Below, piece by piece: positions 36,742 through 46,890 of a stretch of 60,457 nucleotides of DNA. How positions within the stretch are numbered: the stretch's first letter is position 1; each line of letters starts with the position of its first letter. The position numbers were made by a program, and so were the translations under genes. Source of the stretch: Roseovarius salinarum (GTDB lineage: Bacteria > Pseudomonadota > Alphaproteobacteria > Rhodobacterales > Rhodobacteraceae); contig NZ_PHNT01000018.1 in the NCBI RefSeq assembly GCF_002834145.1, positions 1 to 60,457 on the forward strand, in the 5' to 3' direction. The notes under the pieces were generated by a model. That model was not told the DNA's origin. It made no database searches and saw only the letters and a list, made by a program, of their open reading frames with translations.

Positions 36742-37710
36742 TCACTCGATCCAGCCACGCTCCTTGTAGTACGTCTCGGCACCGGCGTGCAGCGGCGCCG
36801 ACAGGCTGCGCGAGATCATCGTCTCGGGTTCGAGGTTGGAAAACGCCGGGTGGAACCCGCGGAAGGCGTCGAAGTTCTCGAAAACCGACTTGACGACCGT
36901 GTAGACCGCGTCTTGCGACGTGTCGGTCGAGGTCACGAAGGTCGCGCCGACACCGAAGGTCTGCGTGTCCTCGTCGGTGCCGCGGTACATGCCGCCGGGC
37001 ACCGTCGCCTTGCCGTAATAGGAGTTCTCCTCGACCAGCTTGTCGACGGCCGGGCCGGTCACGTCCACCAGCACGGCGTCACAGGCGGTCGTCGCCTCCT
37101 TGAGCGAACCCGCGGGGTGGCCCACGGTGAACACGAAGGCGTCGATCTGGTTGTCGCACAGTGCCTGGCTCTGCTCGGCCGACTTCAGTTCGGTGGCCAG
37201 CTCGAAGTCGTCGGTGGTCCAGCCCTTGGCCTCCATCAGCACCTCCATCGTGCCGCGCTGGCCCGAGCCGGGGTTGCCGATGTTGACCCGCTTGCCCTTC
37301 AGGTCGTCGAAGGTCTCGATGCCGGCATCGGCGCGGGCGACCACGTTGAACGGCTCGGGATGGACCGAGAACACCGCGCGAAGTTCCTCGAAGGGGCCGT
37401 CCTCTTCGAAGCGCGACGTGCCGTTGTAGGCGTGGTACTGCCAGTCCGACTGCACGACGCCGAAGTCCAGTTCGCCCTGGCGGATGGTCTTGAGGTTGTA
37501 GACCGACCCGCCGGTGGACTCGGCCGAGCAACGGATCCCGTGCTCCTGGCGGTTCTTGTTGACCAGCCGGCAGATCGCGCCACCGGTGGGGTAGTAGACG
37601 CCGGTCACGCCACCGGTGCCGATGGTGATGAACTCCTGCGCGGAGGCCACCGGCGCCAGCAGCGCCGCCGCGGCGGCCCCTGCGATCGTGAACTTGAGTT
37701 TCGAAAACAT
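36742..37710 (-). CDS. TAXI-family TRAP transporter solute-binding protein
   Basis: The 322-residue periplasmic receptor has a signal peptide (cleaved near ASAQ, residue 25). The mature start ITIGTGGVTGVYYPTGGAIC is the TAXI hallmark, and GKRVNIGNPGSGQRGT is the second ligand-loop motif. TAXI receptors bind glutamate, other amino or organic acids, or unknown solutes; the ligand is not readable. Two ATGs occur in a row (37713 and 37710); GGGAG is best spaced for the second. It is followed by a hairpin and then the fused permease gene. Confidence 0.92.
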   Translation of the reverse strand: MFSKLKFTIAGAAAAALLAPVASAQEFITIGTGGVTGVYYPTGGAICRLVNKNRQEHGIRCSAESTGGSVYNLKTIRQGELDFGVVQSDWQYHAYNGTSRFEEDGPFEELRAVFSVHPEPFNVVARADAGIETFDDLKGKRVNIGNPGSGQRGTMEVLMEAKGWTTDDFELATELKSAEQSQALCDNQIDAFVFTVGHPAGSLKEATTACDAVLVDVTGPAVDKLVEENSYYGKATVPGGMYRGTDEDTQTFGVGATFVTSTDTSQDAVYTVVKSVFENFDAFRGFHPAFSNLEPETMISRSLSAPLHAGAETYYKERGWIE

Positions 37711-37744
37711 CATGCACTCCCTCTTGGTTGATGCTTGGTTGAGG

Positions 37745-38608
37745 TCAGCCGTCGCCCACTTCTTCCAGGCGGCGGTTGCGGTATTCGACCTGGGCAATCC
37801 TCTCGGTGGCCTCGGGCCCGGCCCGGTGGGCCAGCATCCCGATGATCGTCTCGACCAGGAAAAGGGTTGCCACATAGGACGAAAAGAAATGCGGGCTGTC
37901 CGATGGAACCAGGAAGCCCGCATGCGCCTGCCGCAGGGCCGGGCAGGCGTAGCTGTCGGTGATAACCACGACATAGGCCCCCTGCTCGCGCGCGGCCTCG
38001 GCGGCCGAAAGCGCCTTGCGCGCGAACGGCGGCTTGGTGACGATCACCAGCGCGTCGCGGTCGTCAAGCCCGGCCAGCGCGCTGCCCATCGAGGCACCCA
38101 TGCGGCCGGCCATCTGCCAGTTGTCGGTCAGGAAGCTGGCCATGTAGGACATGTATTCGGTCACGCCGGTCGATCCCAGCGCTCCCACCAGCACCACGCG
38201 TCGGGCCTGATCAAGGCGTTCGACGGCCGCCGAAAGCTGGTCGCGGTCGACGCTGTCGGACAGCGCCTGAAGGTTCGCCAGGCACGCGGTGCGGTGGGCA
38301 TCGAAAAATCCGGCCCCGCCGGCCCGCGCGTCGCCCTGCAGCCGGTCGGCGCGGTCGGCGAAACTGTGCACGCGCCGGCCGATCGTTTCGCGCATGCCTT
38401 CGCGCAGTTCCTCGTAGCCCTCGTACTCAAGCGTGCGCGCTAGCCGCGAGAACGTCGCCGGCGACAGGCCGCTGTCCTCGGCCACCGAGCGCAGGCTGCG
38501 GGTCGCCGTGTCCACGGGGTTGCGCGCCACGTAGTCGCCTGCCTCGCGCAGGCGCGCGCTCAGCGCGTCGTACTTCTCGGCCAGCCTGTGCTCGAACGAG
38601 CCCCGCAA
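37745..38608 (-). CDS. RpiR-family transcriptional regulator
   Basis: The 287-residue regulator has an N-terminal RpiR helix-turn-helix (SLRSVAEDSGLSPATFSRLARTLEYEGYEEL). A SIS sugar-phosphate-type domain follows from about residue 125 (RRVVLVGALGSTGVTEYMSYMAS). I place the start at TTG 38608 because GGGGGGAGG lies 6 bases upstream and no ATG is available nearby. It is the first gene of a unit with the TAXI-TRAP transporter and divergent from the aminotransferase gene, which suggests that it controls both. Use of the SIS domain with a non-sugar effector would be unusual but is known for amino-compound regulators of this family. Confidence 0.88.
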   Translation of the reverse strand: MRGSFEHRLAEKYDALSARLREAGDYVARNPVDTATRSLRSVAEDSGLSPATFSRLARTLEYEGYEELREGMRETIGRRVHSFADRADRLQGDARAGGAGFFDAHRTACLANLQALSDSVDRDQLSAAVERLDQARRVVLVGALGSTGVTEYMSYMASFLTDNWQMAGRMGASMGSALAGLDDRDALVIVTKPPFARKALSAAEAAREQGAYVVVITDSYACPALRQAHAGFLVPSDSPHFFSSYVATLFLVETIIGMLAHRAGPEATERIAQVEYRNRRLEEVGDG

Positions 38609-38650
38609 GACGTGCCTCCCCCCGTTGACGTCCCGCTTGACCGTTCCATT

Positions 38651-38688
38651 TGTTTCACGGCTTGTCAACTTTGGAGTATTCTGTTTCA
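38651..38688. promoter_or_regulatory. Candidate regulator-binding repeats between divergent genes
   Basis: TGTTTCA occurs at 38651-38657 and again at 38682-38688, 31 bases (about three helical turns) apart, in the 103-base gap between the RpiR-type gene and the aminotransferase gene. The region between them is AT-richer than average (CTTGTCAACTTTGGAGTATT). I infer a paired operator; no clear -35/-10 set with 17-base spacing was found. Confidence 0.4.
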
Positions 38689-38711
38689 ACTGCGCAAGCG
38701 CGGGGGACACC

Positions 38712-40037
38712 ATGAGCCACGTTTTTCCAAGACACACGAAATCGCCGCCGCCGCGGGCACAGCGCGGCGACGGGGCCTATCTCATCGACGCGGACGGCAA
38801 CCGTTACCTCGACGGGTCGGGCGGCGCGGCGGTGTCCTGCCTGGGCCATTCCGACCCCGACGTGATCGCCGCGATCAAGGCGCAGGTCGACGAGATGCCG
38901 TTCGCGCATACGGGCTTCTTCACGTCCGCACCGGCCGAATCGCTGGCAGATCGGCTCATCGCCCACGCGCCCCGGGGGCTCGAGAAAGTCTATTTCGTCT
39001 CCGGCGGGTCCGAGGCGATGGAGGCGGCGCTGAAACTCGCGCGCCAGTATTACCTCGAGATCGGCCAGCCCGGGCGCCACAGGTTCATCGCGCGGCGGCA
39101 AAGCTATCACGGCAACACGCTGGGCGCGCTGGCCACCGGCGGCAACGAATGGCGGCGCGCGCCCTTCGCGCCGATGCTGATCGAAACCTCGCACATCGCG
39201 CCGTGCTACGAATACCGCGACCGCGATGCCGGCGAGACGCCCGAGGCATACGGCCGGCGCGTCGCCGACGAGCTGGAGGCCGAGATCATGCGGATCGGCC
39301 CCGACAGCGTGATCGGCTTCGTGGCCGAACCCGTGGTCGGTGCAACCGCGGGCGCCGTGCCGCCGGTGCCGGGCTATTTCAAACGGATCCGCGAGATCTG
39401 CGACCGCCACGACATCCTGCTGATCCTCGACGAGGTGATGTGCGGCATGGGCCGCACCGGCACGCTGTTCGCCTGCGAACAGGACGGTGTGCGCCCCGAT
39501 ATCGTGACCATCGCAAAGGGGCTGGGCGCCGGTTATCAGCCGATCGGCGCCATGCTGTGCACGGCCGACATCTATGGCGCGGTCGAGACCGGGTCGGGCC
39601 TGTTCCAGCACGGCCACACCTACATGGGCCATCCCACGGCCTGCGCCGCGGCCGACACCGTTGTGCACAAGCTGACCGAGGGCGGGCTGACCGCCCGCGC
39701 CGCCACCATGGGCGAGACCCTGGCAGCTGCCCTCGAGGATGCCTTCGGCCAGCATCCGCACGTCGGCGACATCCGCGGCCGCGGCATGTTCCGCGGGCTC
39801 GAGATCGTGGCCGATCGTGCCACCAAGGCGCCCTTCCCGCCCGAGCGTGCGGTGCACCGCGAGATCAAGCGCGCCTGCTTCGAGGCCGGGCTGATCTGCT
39901 ACCCGATGGGCGGGACGATCGATGGCCGCCGCGGCGATCACGTGCTTCTGGCGCCGCCCTTCATCCTCGACGCGGCGCAGGTCGACGAACTGGTGAGCAA
40001 GCTGCAAGCGGCCCTGGCGGAGGTGCTGGGCAAGTGA
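38712..40037 (+). CDS. Class III PLP-dependent aminotransferase
   Basis: This cytoplasmic enzyme of 441 residues transfers an amino group from an omega- or beta-amino compound to a keto acid. The PLP-binding Asp is in ILLILDEVMCGMGRTG (Asp240), the PLP Lys is Lys269 in TIAKGLGAGYQPIGAM, and the glycine turn is VSGGSEAMEAALKLAR. The start at 38712 is the ATG before SHVFPRHTKS. The stop overlaps the next gene's GTG start, so product handover to the BKACE enzyme is likely: transamination of a beta-amino acid would give a beta-keto acid. Confidence 0.9.
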   Translation: MSHVFPRHTKSPPPRAQRGDGAYLIDADGNRYLDGSGGAAVSCLGHSDPDVIAAIKAQVDEMPFAHTGFFTSAPAESLADRLIAHAPRGLEKVYFVSGGSEAMEAALKLARQYYLEIGQPGRHRFIARRQSYHGNTLGALATGGNEWRRAPFAPMLIETSHIAPCYEYRDRDAGETPEAYGRRVADELEAEIMRIGPDSVIGFVAEPVVGATAGAVPPVPGYFKRIREICDRHDILLILDEVMCGMGRTGTLFACEQDGVRPDIVTIAKGLGAGYQPIGAMLCTADIYGAVETGSGLFQHGHTYMGHPTACAAADTVVHKLTEGGLTARAATMGETLAAALEDAFGQHPHVGDIRGRGMFRGLEIVADRATKAPFPPERAVHREIKRACFEAGLICYPMGGTIDGRRGDHVLLAPPFILDAAQVDELVSKLQAALAEVLGK

Positions 40038-40798
40038 GCCTGCCGCGATTGATGGTCGCGCCCAACGGCGGCCGGCGCGGCAAGGCGGACCACCCCGCCC
40101 TGCCCGTCACCCTGACCGAGATCCTGGACTGCGCGCGCGCCTGCCGCGCGGCCGGCGCCGACGGGCTGCACCTGCACCTTCGCGACGACACCGGCCGGCA
40201 CGTTCTGGACGCCGCCCGTTACCGCGCCGCGCTTTCGGAGCTGAACGCGGCAGTGCCGGACATGCGCATCCAGGTCACCACCGAAGCAGTGGACCGCTAC
40301 GGCCCCGGCCACCAGCGCCACGTTGCGCTGACCAGCGGGGCGGCCATGGTCTCGGTCTCGATCCGCGAAATCTGCCGCGACACGCCGGACGCCCGGGTTG
40401 CCGCGTTCTTCGAACGCTGCGCCGAGGCCGGCATCGCGGTGCAGCACATCCTTTACGACACGGATGACACGGCCCTTCTGGCGCGCGTGTTGCCGCCGGC
40501 GCAAATGGCGGATCCGGGGCTGCAACTCCTGTTCGTCCTGGGCCGCTATTCCGAAACACAGGACAGCGCGCCGGTAGATCTCGACCCGTTCCTGCACGAC
40601 ATCGCGGCCCGCGGCCTTGCCCCGGACTGGGCGGTCTGCGCCTTTGGACGGGGCGAAACAGCCTGCCTTCGCCACGCCATCGAAAGGGGCGGCAAGGTGC
40701 GCGTGGGCTTCGAGAACTCGGTCTGGCGCGAGGACGGCACACGCGCCCGCGACAACGCGCAGCGCGTGGCCGACATCCGGCGCCTTATGGAAGGCTGA
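40034..40798 (+). CDS. BKACE-family (DUF849) beta-keto acid cleavage enzyme
   Basis: BKACE enzymes condense a beta-keto acid with acetyl-CoA and release acetoacetate plus a new CoA thioester. The 254-residue protein shows the barrel motifs APNGGRRGKADHPALPVT, the zinc ligands His46 and His48 (GLHLHLRD), QVTTEAV, and the third zinc ligand Glu227 in VRVGFENSVW. In the founding enzyme Kce the residue after that Glu is a catalytic Asp; here it is Asn228. The start is GTG 40034, overlapping the aminotransferase stop (GTGA). It is somewhat short for the family. The substrate is unknown. Confidence 0.85.
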   Translation: MSLPRLMVAPNGGRRGKADHPALPVTLTEILDCARACRAAGADGLHLHLRDDTGRHVLDAARYRAALSELNAAVPDMRIQVTTEAVDRYGPGHQRHVALTSGAAMVSVSIREICRDTPDARVAAFFERCAEAGIAVQHILYDTDDTALLARVLPPAQMADPGLQLLFVLGRYSETQDSAPVDLDPFLHDIAARGLAPDWAVCAFGRGETACLRHAIERGGKVRVGFENSVWREDGTRARDNAQRVADIRRLMEG

Positions 40799-40802
40799 GC
40801 CG

Positions 40803-41810
40803 TCAGCGGGCCGCGCGCACCATCGCGACGCCCACGTCGAGCATCCGCGCGGAAAACCCCCATTCGTTGTCGTACCAGCTGAGCACGCGGATCATCCCGC
40901 CCTCGGTCGCGCGGGTCTGGTCGGTGGCGAAGATCGACGAGCGCGCGTCGTGCCGGAAATCGCAGGACACCAGCGGGTCGTCCGTGACACCCAGGATGCC
41001 CTTCAACCGCCCGGTGTCGGCGGCGGCACGCACGGCCGCGTTGACGCCATCGGGCGTCACCGGCGTGGACGGCATGAAGCACAGGTCGACCGCCGACACG
41101 TTGGGCGTGGGCACCCGGATGGCCGACCCGTCGAGCTTGCCCGCGAGGCCCGGCAGAACCTCGCCCACGGCACGCGCCGCACCCGTGGAGGTGGGGATCA
41201 TGTTCATCCCCGCGGCGCGGGCGCGGTAGAGATCCTTGTGCAGGGCATCCAGTGTCGGCTGGTCGCCGGTGTAGCTGTGGATCGTGGTCATGTAACCGGT
41301 TTCGATGCCGAACGCGTCGTCAAGGACCTGGGCCACCGGCGCGAGGCAGTTGGTGGTGCAGGAGCCGTTGGAGACGACCCTGTCCTCGTTCGTCAGCGTG
41401 TCCTCGTTGACGCCGAAGACCACCGTGCGGTCCGCGCCCTTCGCCGGCGCCGAGACCAGCACGCGGCCCGCGCCGTTCTCCAGGTGCTTGGCGGCGGCCT
41501 CGCGCGTGGTGAACACGCCGGTGCATTCGAACACCACGTCCACGTCGCCCCAGGGCAGCGCCGCCGGGTCGCGCTCGGCGGTCACCCGGATGCCGCGGCC
41601 GTCCACCGTCAGCCGGTCCTCGCCGGTCTCGACAGGCACGGTCAGCGTGCCGTGGTTGCTGTCGTATTTCAGAAGATGCGCGTTGGCCTCGACCGAGCCG
41701 AGGTCGTTGATCGCCACGATCTCGATGTCGTCGCGGCCGTCCTCGACCAGCGCGCGCAGGATGCAGCGGCCGATGCGGCCGAACCCGTTGATGGCTGCCT
41801 TGATCGTCAT
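40803..41810 (-). CDS. gap: Glyceraldehyde-3-phosphate dehydrogenase
   Basis: This 335-residue glycolytic/gluconeogenic enzyme has the NAD-binding start INGFGRIGRCILRAL and the catalytic Cys151 in SNGSCTTNCLAPVA, with the rest of the catalytic domain intact. It follows the glycerol genes on the same strand (109 bases after the iron-ADH-like gene) and could use triose phosphate made from glycerol. It converges on the BKACE gene with only 4 bases between stops. Confidence 0.94.
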   Translation of the reverse strand: MTIKAAINGFGRIGRCILRALVEDGRDDIEIVAINDLGSVEANAHLLKYDSNHGTLTVPVETGEDRLTVDGRGIRVTAERDPAALPWGDVDVVFECTGVFTTREAAAKHLENGAGRVLVSAPAKGADRTVVFGVNEDTLTNEDRVVSNGSCTTNCLAPVAQVLDDAFGIETGYMTTIHSYTGDQPTLDALHKDLYRARAAGMNMIPTSTGAARAVGEVLPGLAGKLDGSAIRVPTPNVSAVDLCFMPSTPVTPDGVNAAVRAAADTGRLKGILGVTDDPLVSCDFRHDARSSIFATDQTRATEGGMIRVLSWYDNEWGFSARMLDVGVAMVRAAR

Positions 41811-41919
41811 GGTCTTCCACTCCTTTCTCGTTGCGCGCCCCCGCGACGTGGCAGGTAGCGCTAACATCCGTTCGTCTTCGCCTGCCGTCCCGCCCTCACC
41901 GGGCGCGTGGCCGCCGTGT

Positions 41920-43077
41920 TCAGGCGGCGGCGGACAGGATCTCGGTCAGATCGGCGGTGCCCAGATCCGCCGGGTTGGGCTTCATCGAGGACGCGGCCTT
42001 CGCGCCTTCGGCCAGGGTTTCGTGCATCCGCGGTGTCACGCCCATCTCGGAGAGCCCCGCAAGCCCGTTGTCGCGGCTCCAGAGGGCAAGGGCATCCAGC
42101 CCCGCATCGCCATTTTCGGCACCCCAGGTGCCAGCGATCAGCCCCAGCACCGCGTCGAGCCGGGCACGCCGCCCCGCGTCATCGACACGGGCGGCGTTCA
42201 TGCGCAAAACGTGCGGCAGCAGCGCCCCGCAGATCGCGCCGTGCGGCGCGTCGGTGACCCCGCCGATCACGCCGGCCAGCCCGTGCACCGCGCCCAGCCC
42301 CGCGTTCGACAACGCCAACCCGCCGCACAGGCTGACCCAGGCCATCCGATCGCGCGACGCGGCGTCCTCTCCTGACATCAGCGCTTTCAGCGCCGTCAGG
42401 CCCTCGGGGATCGCCGCGCGGCACAGCGCGTCGGTCATCGGGTTGGGTCTGGTGCAGACATAGGGTTCGATCACCTGCGTGACAGCGTCCAGCCCGGAGG
42501 CGAGCGTGACGGCGCGCGGTGCGCCGTCGGTCAGCGCGGGGTCCACCAGCGCGATATCAGGCACCACGCGCGCGTCGCGCAGGCTGACCTTGCGGCGCGC
42601 CTCGGGCACGCCGAGCACGGCGTTGCGCGTCACCTCCGCCCCCGTTCCGGCCGTTGTCGGCAGCGCCAGCATCGGCAGGGGATCGGCGCGCAGCGGCTTG
42701 CCCGCCCCCACGACTTCCAGGTGGTCGTGCAAACCGCCCGGCGCGGGCAACAATGCCGCCAGCGCCTTGGCCATGTCGATCACCGCGCCGCCACCAATGG
42801 CTACGACCGCCTGCGGCTGCGCCGCACGGGTGGCCTCGAGCGCGGCCTCGAGGGCGGGCACGTCGGGCTCATGCGGGCAGGTCACGCGGATGATTTCACA
42901 CCCCTCCGCGGCCAGGGCATCGCCCAGCCAGTCCGTTCGTGCCCGGCCGCCCCCCTGCACCAGCAGGACGCGCCGACCCAGCGCGCGGCCCAGCGCGGCG
43001 GCGCGCGACGCCTCTCCGCGGCCGAAGACCAGCCGGGCCGGCGCGCGGAACTCGAAGGGTGGCAGAACGGCGGCCAT
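41920..43077 (-). CDS. Iron-containing alcohol dehydrogenase family protein with altered metal site
   Basis: The 385-residue protein has the family's NAD motif (VVAIGGGAVIDMAKALA), PTTAGTGAEVT, and the C-terminal metal region GAVHGLAGVIGGVTDAPHG. Three of four usual metal ligands are visible: Asp197, His265 and His279. The fourth, normally His four residues after the Asp (DALTH), is Gln201 (DAVTQ). It may be metal-free or use another metal. The start lies 7 bases after glpK's stop, so it is part of the glycerol operon; glycerol, dihydroxyacetone or an aldehyde are possible substrates. Confidence 0.85.
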   Translation of the reverse strand: MAAVLPPFEFRAPARLVFGRGEASRAAALGRALGRRVLLVQGGGRARTDWLGDALAAEGCEIIRVTCPHEPDVPALEAALEATRAAQPQAVVAIGGGAVIDMAKALAALLPAPGGLHDHLEVVGAGKPLRADPLPMLALPTTAGTGAEVTRNAVLGVPEARRKVSLRDARVVPDIALVDPALTDGAPRAVTLASGLDAVTQVIEPYVCTRPNPMTDALCRAAIPEGLTALKALMSGEDAASRDRMAWVSLCGGLALSNAGLGAVHGLAGVIGGVTDAPHGAICGALLPHVLRMNAARVDDAGRRARLDAVLGLIAGTWGAENGDAGLDALALWSRDNGLAGLSEMGVTPRMHETLAEGAKAASSMKPNPADLGTADLTEILSAAA

Positions 43078-43084
43078 AAAGCCC

Positions 43085-44584
43085 TCAGAACGCCAGCGTG
43101 GCCTGCACGGCCCGCTGCCATGCGGCATAGGCGGCTTCGCGGTCGGTCCGCGCCATCTGCGGATCGAACCGGCGCTCCAGCGCCCAGGTATCGGCAAACT
43201 CCGCCTGCCCCGGGTAGATGCCGGCCTGCATGCCGGCCAGCCACGCGGCGCCAAGGGCGGTGGTCTCGCGCACCTCGGGGCGATCCACCGGCGCGCCGAT
43301 GATGTCGGCGAGAAACTGCATCGCCCAGTCCGACGCGCTCATGCCGCCGTCCACGCGCAGCGTGGCGACCTCGCCGGCCGCATCGGTGTGGCCGGCCCAG
43401 TCGGCCTGCATGGCATCCAGCAGGTCGCGCGTCTGGTAGCCCACGCTTTCCAGCGCCGCGCGGGCGAACTCGGCCGGGCCCGTATTCCGTGACAGCCCGA
43501 AAACCGCGCCACGGCACTCGGGGTTCCAGTATGGGGCACCAAGACCTGTGAAGGCGGGCACCAGCACCACGTTCTGATGCGGGTCGGCGGTTTCGGCCAG
43601 CGGCTGCGTCTCGGCGGCCTCGCGGATGATTCTGAGCCCGTCGCGCAGCCATTGCACCACGGCACCCGCAATGAATATCGAGCCTTCGAGGGCGTAGGTG
43701 GGCTGGCCGTCCAGCTGGTAGGCGATGGTGGTCAGCAGCCGGTTCTGCGATGCCACTGGCGTGTCCCCGGTGTTGAGCAGCGCGAAGCAGCCCGTCCCGT
43801 AGGTGGATTTCATCATGCCGGGTGCGAAACAGGCCTGTCCCACGGTCGCGGCCTGCTGGTCGCCGGCCACGCCGCGGATCGGGATCCGGCGGCCGAACAG
43901 ATCGCCGCGGGTCTGCCCGAAATCGGCGGCGCTGTCGCGCACCTCGGGCAGCATGGCCATCGGCACGCCCAGCAACTCGCACATGCTCCGGCTCCAGCGG
44001 CCCTTGCGGATGTCGTAAAGCAGCGTGCGCGCGGCGTTGGTGGCATCGGTGGCGTGCACCTGGCCGCCGGTGAGTTTCCAGATCAGGTAGCAATCGACCG
44101 TGCCGAACAGCAACTCGCCGCGGTCCGCCCGCGCGCGGGCGCCGTCGACGGTGTCGAGCAGCCATTTCACCTTGGTACCCGAGAAATACGGGTCGAGCAG
44201 AAGGCCGGTGCGATCGGTCACCATCGGTTCGTGCCCGGCCTCGCGCAGGTCGCGGCACAGCGCGGCGGTGCGCCGGTCCTGCCAGACGATCGCGTTGTGG
44301 ATCGGCTGGCCGGTCTCGCGGTCCCAGACGAGCGTGGTTTCACGCTGGTTCGTGATGCCGATCGCGGCGATCTCCTCCGCGCCGATACCGGCGCGTTCGA
44401 TCACCTCGCGGCAGGTGCCGGCGGTGGTCACCCAGATGTCGCCGGGGTCGTGCTCGACCCAGCCGCTATCGGGGTAGTGCTGCGGGAACTCCTCCTGTGC
44501 GACGGCGCTCACGCGCATCGCGCCGTCGAACAGGATCGCGCGCGACGAGGTGGTGCCCTGGTCGATGGACAGAATGTGGGTCAT
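43085..44584 (-). CDS. glpK: Glycerol kinase
   Basis: This 499-residue FGGY-family kinase phosphorylates glycerol to sn-glycerol-3-phosphate. It opens with [18 protein letters not shown] and carries the family signatures [14 protein letters not shown] and [17 protein letters not shown]. The start at 44584 is the ATG before THILSID. It lies downstream of the glycerol receptor gene (about 100 bases, with a hairpin between) and 7 bases before the ADH-like gene. Confidence 0.95.
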   Translation of the reverse strand: MTHILSIDQGTTSSRAILFDGAMRVSAVAQEEFPQHYPDSGWVEHDPGDIWVTTAGTCREVIERAGIGAEEIAAIGITNQRETTLVWDRETGQPIHNAIVWQDRRTAALCRDLREAGHEPMVTDRTGLLLDPYFSGTKVKWLLDTVDGARARADRGELLFGTVDCYLIWKLTGGQVHATDATNAARTLLYDIRKGRWSRSMCELLGVPMAMLPEVRDSAADFGQTRGDLFGRRIPIRGVAGDQQAATVGQACFAPGMMKSTYGTGCFALLNTGDTPVASQNRLLTTIAYQLDGQPTYALEGSIFIAGAVVQWLRDGLRIIREAAETQPLAETADPHQNVVLVPAFTGLGAPYWNPECRGAVFGLSRNTGPAEFARAALESVGYQTRDLLDAMQADWAGHTDAAGEVATLRVDGGMSASDWAMQFLADIIGAPVDRPEVRETTALGAAWLAGMQAGIYPGQAEFADTWALERRFDPQMARTDREAAYAAWQRAVQATLAF

Positions 44585-44648
44585 GCGGTCACAGCCTTTC
44601 GTCCTGCCGGTCGTGGCGGATCCCGCGCGCCGCAACGCGCGGGTCATG

Positions 44649-44671
44649 GCCGGGGCCCGGCGGGCCCCGGC
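44649..44671 (-). terminator. Intercistronic hairpin after the glycerol receptor gene
   Basis: GCCGGGGCCC (44649-44658) pairs perfectly with GGGCCCCGGC (44662-44671) around a 3-base loop, 13 bases downstream of glpV. No T run follows. It probably protects the receptor transcript or attenuates readthrough to glpK. Confidence 0.6.
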
Positions 44672-44684
44672 GGTGGCGAGAGGG

Positions 44685-46394
<1,710 letters not shown>

Positions 46395-46471
46395 CGTATC
46401 CTCCCTTTCGTTGAACGATGTCGTCTCGGAATGGCCGGCCCGGCGCCCCGGACCGGCCGGTGAAGGGGTCG

Positions 46472-46879
46472 TCACACCCAGCGGAACACCGTCGCGGCGT
46501 AGACGAGACAGGCCAGCAGCGCCCACGGCTGCGGGCCGATCCCGAAGCCCAGCCAGATCAGGTTGATGAAGGCCGAGCCCAGAAGCGTCATGAAAAGCCG
46601 GTCGCCGCGGGTCGTGTCGATGCCCAGGATCCCGCGGCGCGGCGTTTCGGGAAACCGCAGGCCCAGCCAGCTGAACAACAGCAGCAGCCCCGCGATGAAG
46701 TGGAAGAACAGCGCCGTGGGCAGGGTCCAGGCCATCCAGCCCTGGGCGATGAGCGGCTGCGTCCAGCCGAAGCCGCCGTCGCGGTTCTCCGGCGTGACGA
46801 TGAACAGCCACGCCACGATGGCCAGCCAGAGGACGGCGACGCCGAGGAACGTCAGGTCGAGCTTGCGGGTCGATGTCAT
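46472..46879 (-). CDS. glpU: DUF2160 small membrane protein of the glycerol transporter
   Basis: This 135-residue protein has about four hydrophobic segments (LDLTFLGVAVLWLAIVAWLF, LPTALFFHFIAGLLLLFSWL and two near the C-terminus). DUF2160 proteins are found within glycerol ABC operons between the permease and receptor genes, as here. The exact role is unknown. Its start lies 12 bases after glpQ's stop. Confidence 0.85.
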   Translation of the reverse strand: MTSTRKLDLTFLGVAVLWLAIVAWLFIVTPENRDGGFGWTQPLIAQGWMAWTLPTALFFHFIAGLLLLFSWLGLRFPETPRRGILGIDTTRGDRLFMTLLGSAFINLIWLGFGIGPQPWALLACLVYAATVFRWV

Positions 46880-46890
46880 TGTCCCCTCCC

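Noticed and set aside
36742..37974. Longer version of the TAXI receptor starting near 37974
   Set aside because: The extra N-terminus would run into the regulator gene. The signal peptide and ribosome site place the start at 37710 (or 37713).
40803..41810. Reading gap as the partner of the ArsJ-like transporter
   Set aside because: The two are about 18 kb apart, and gap sits with the glycerol genes, so a link is not supported.
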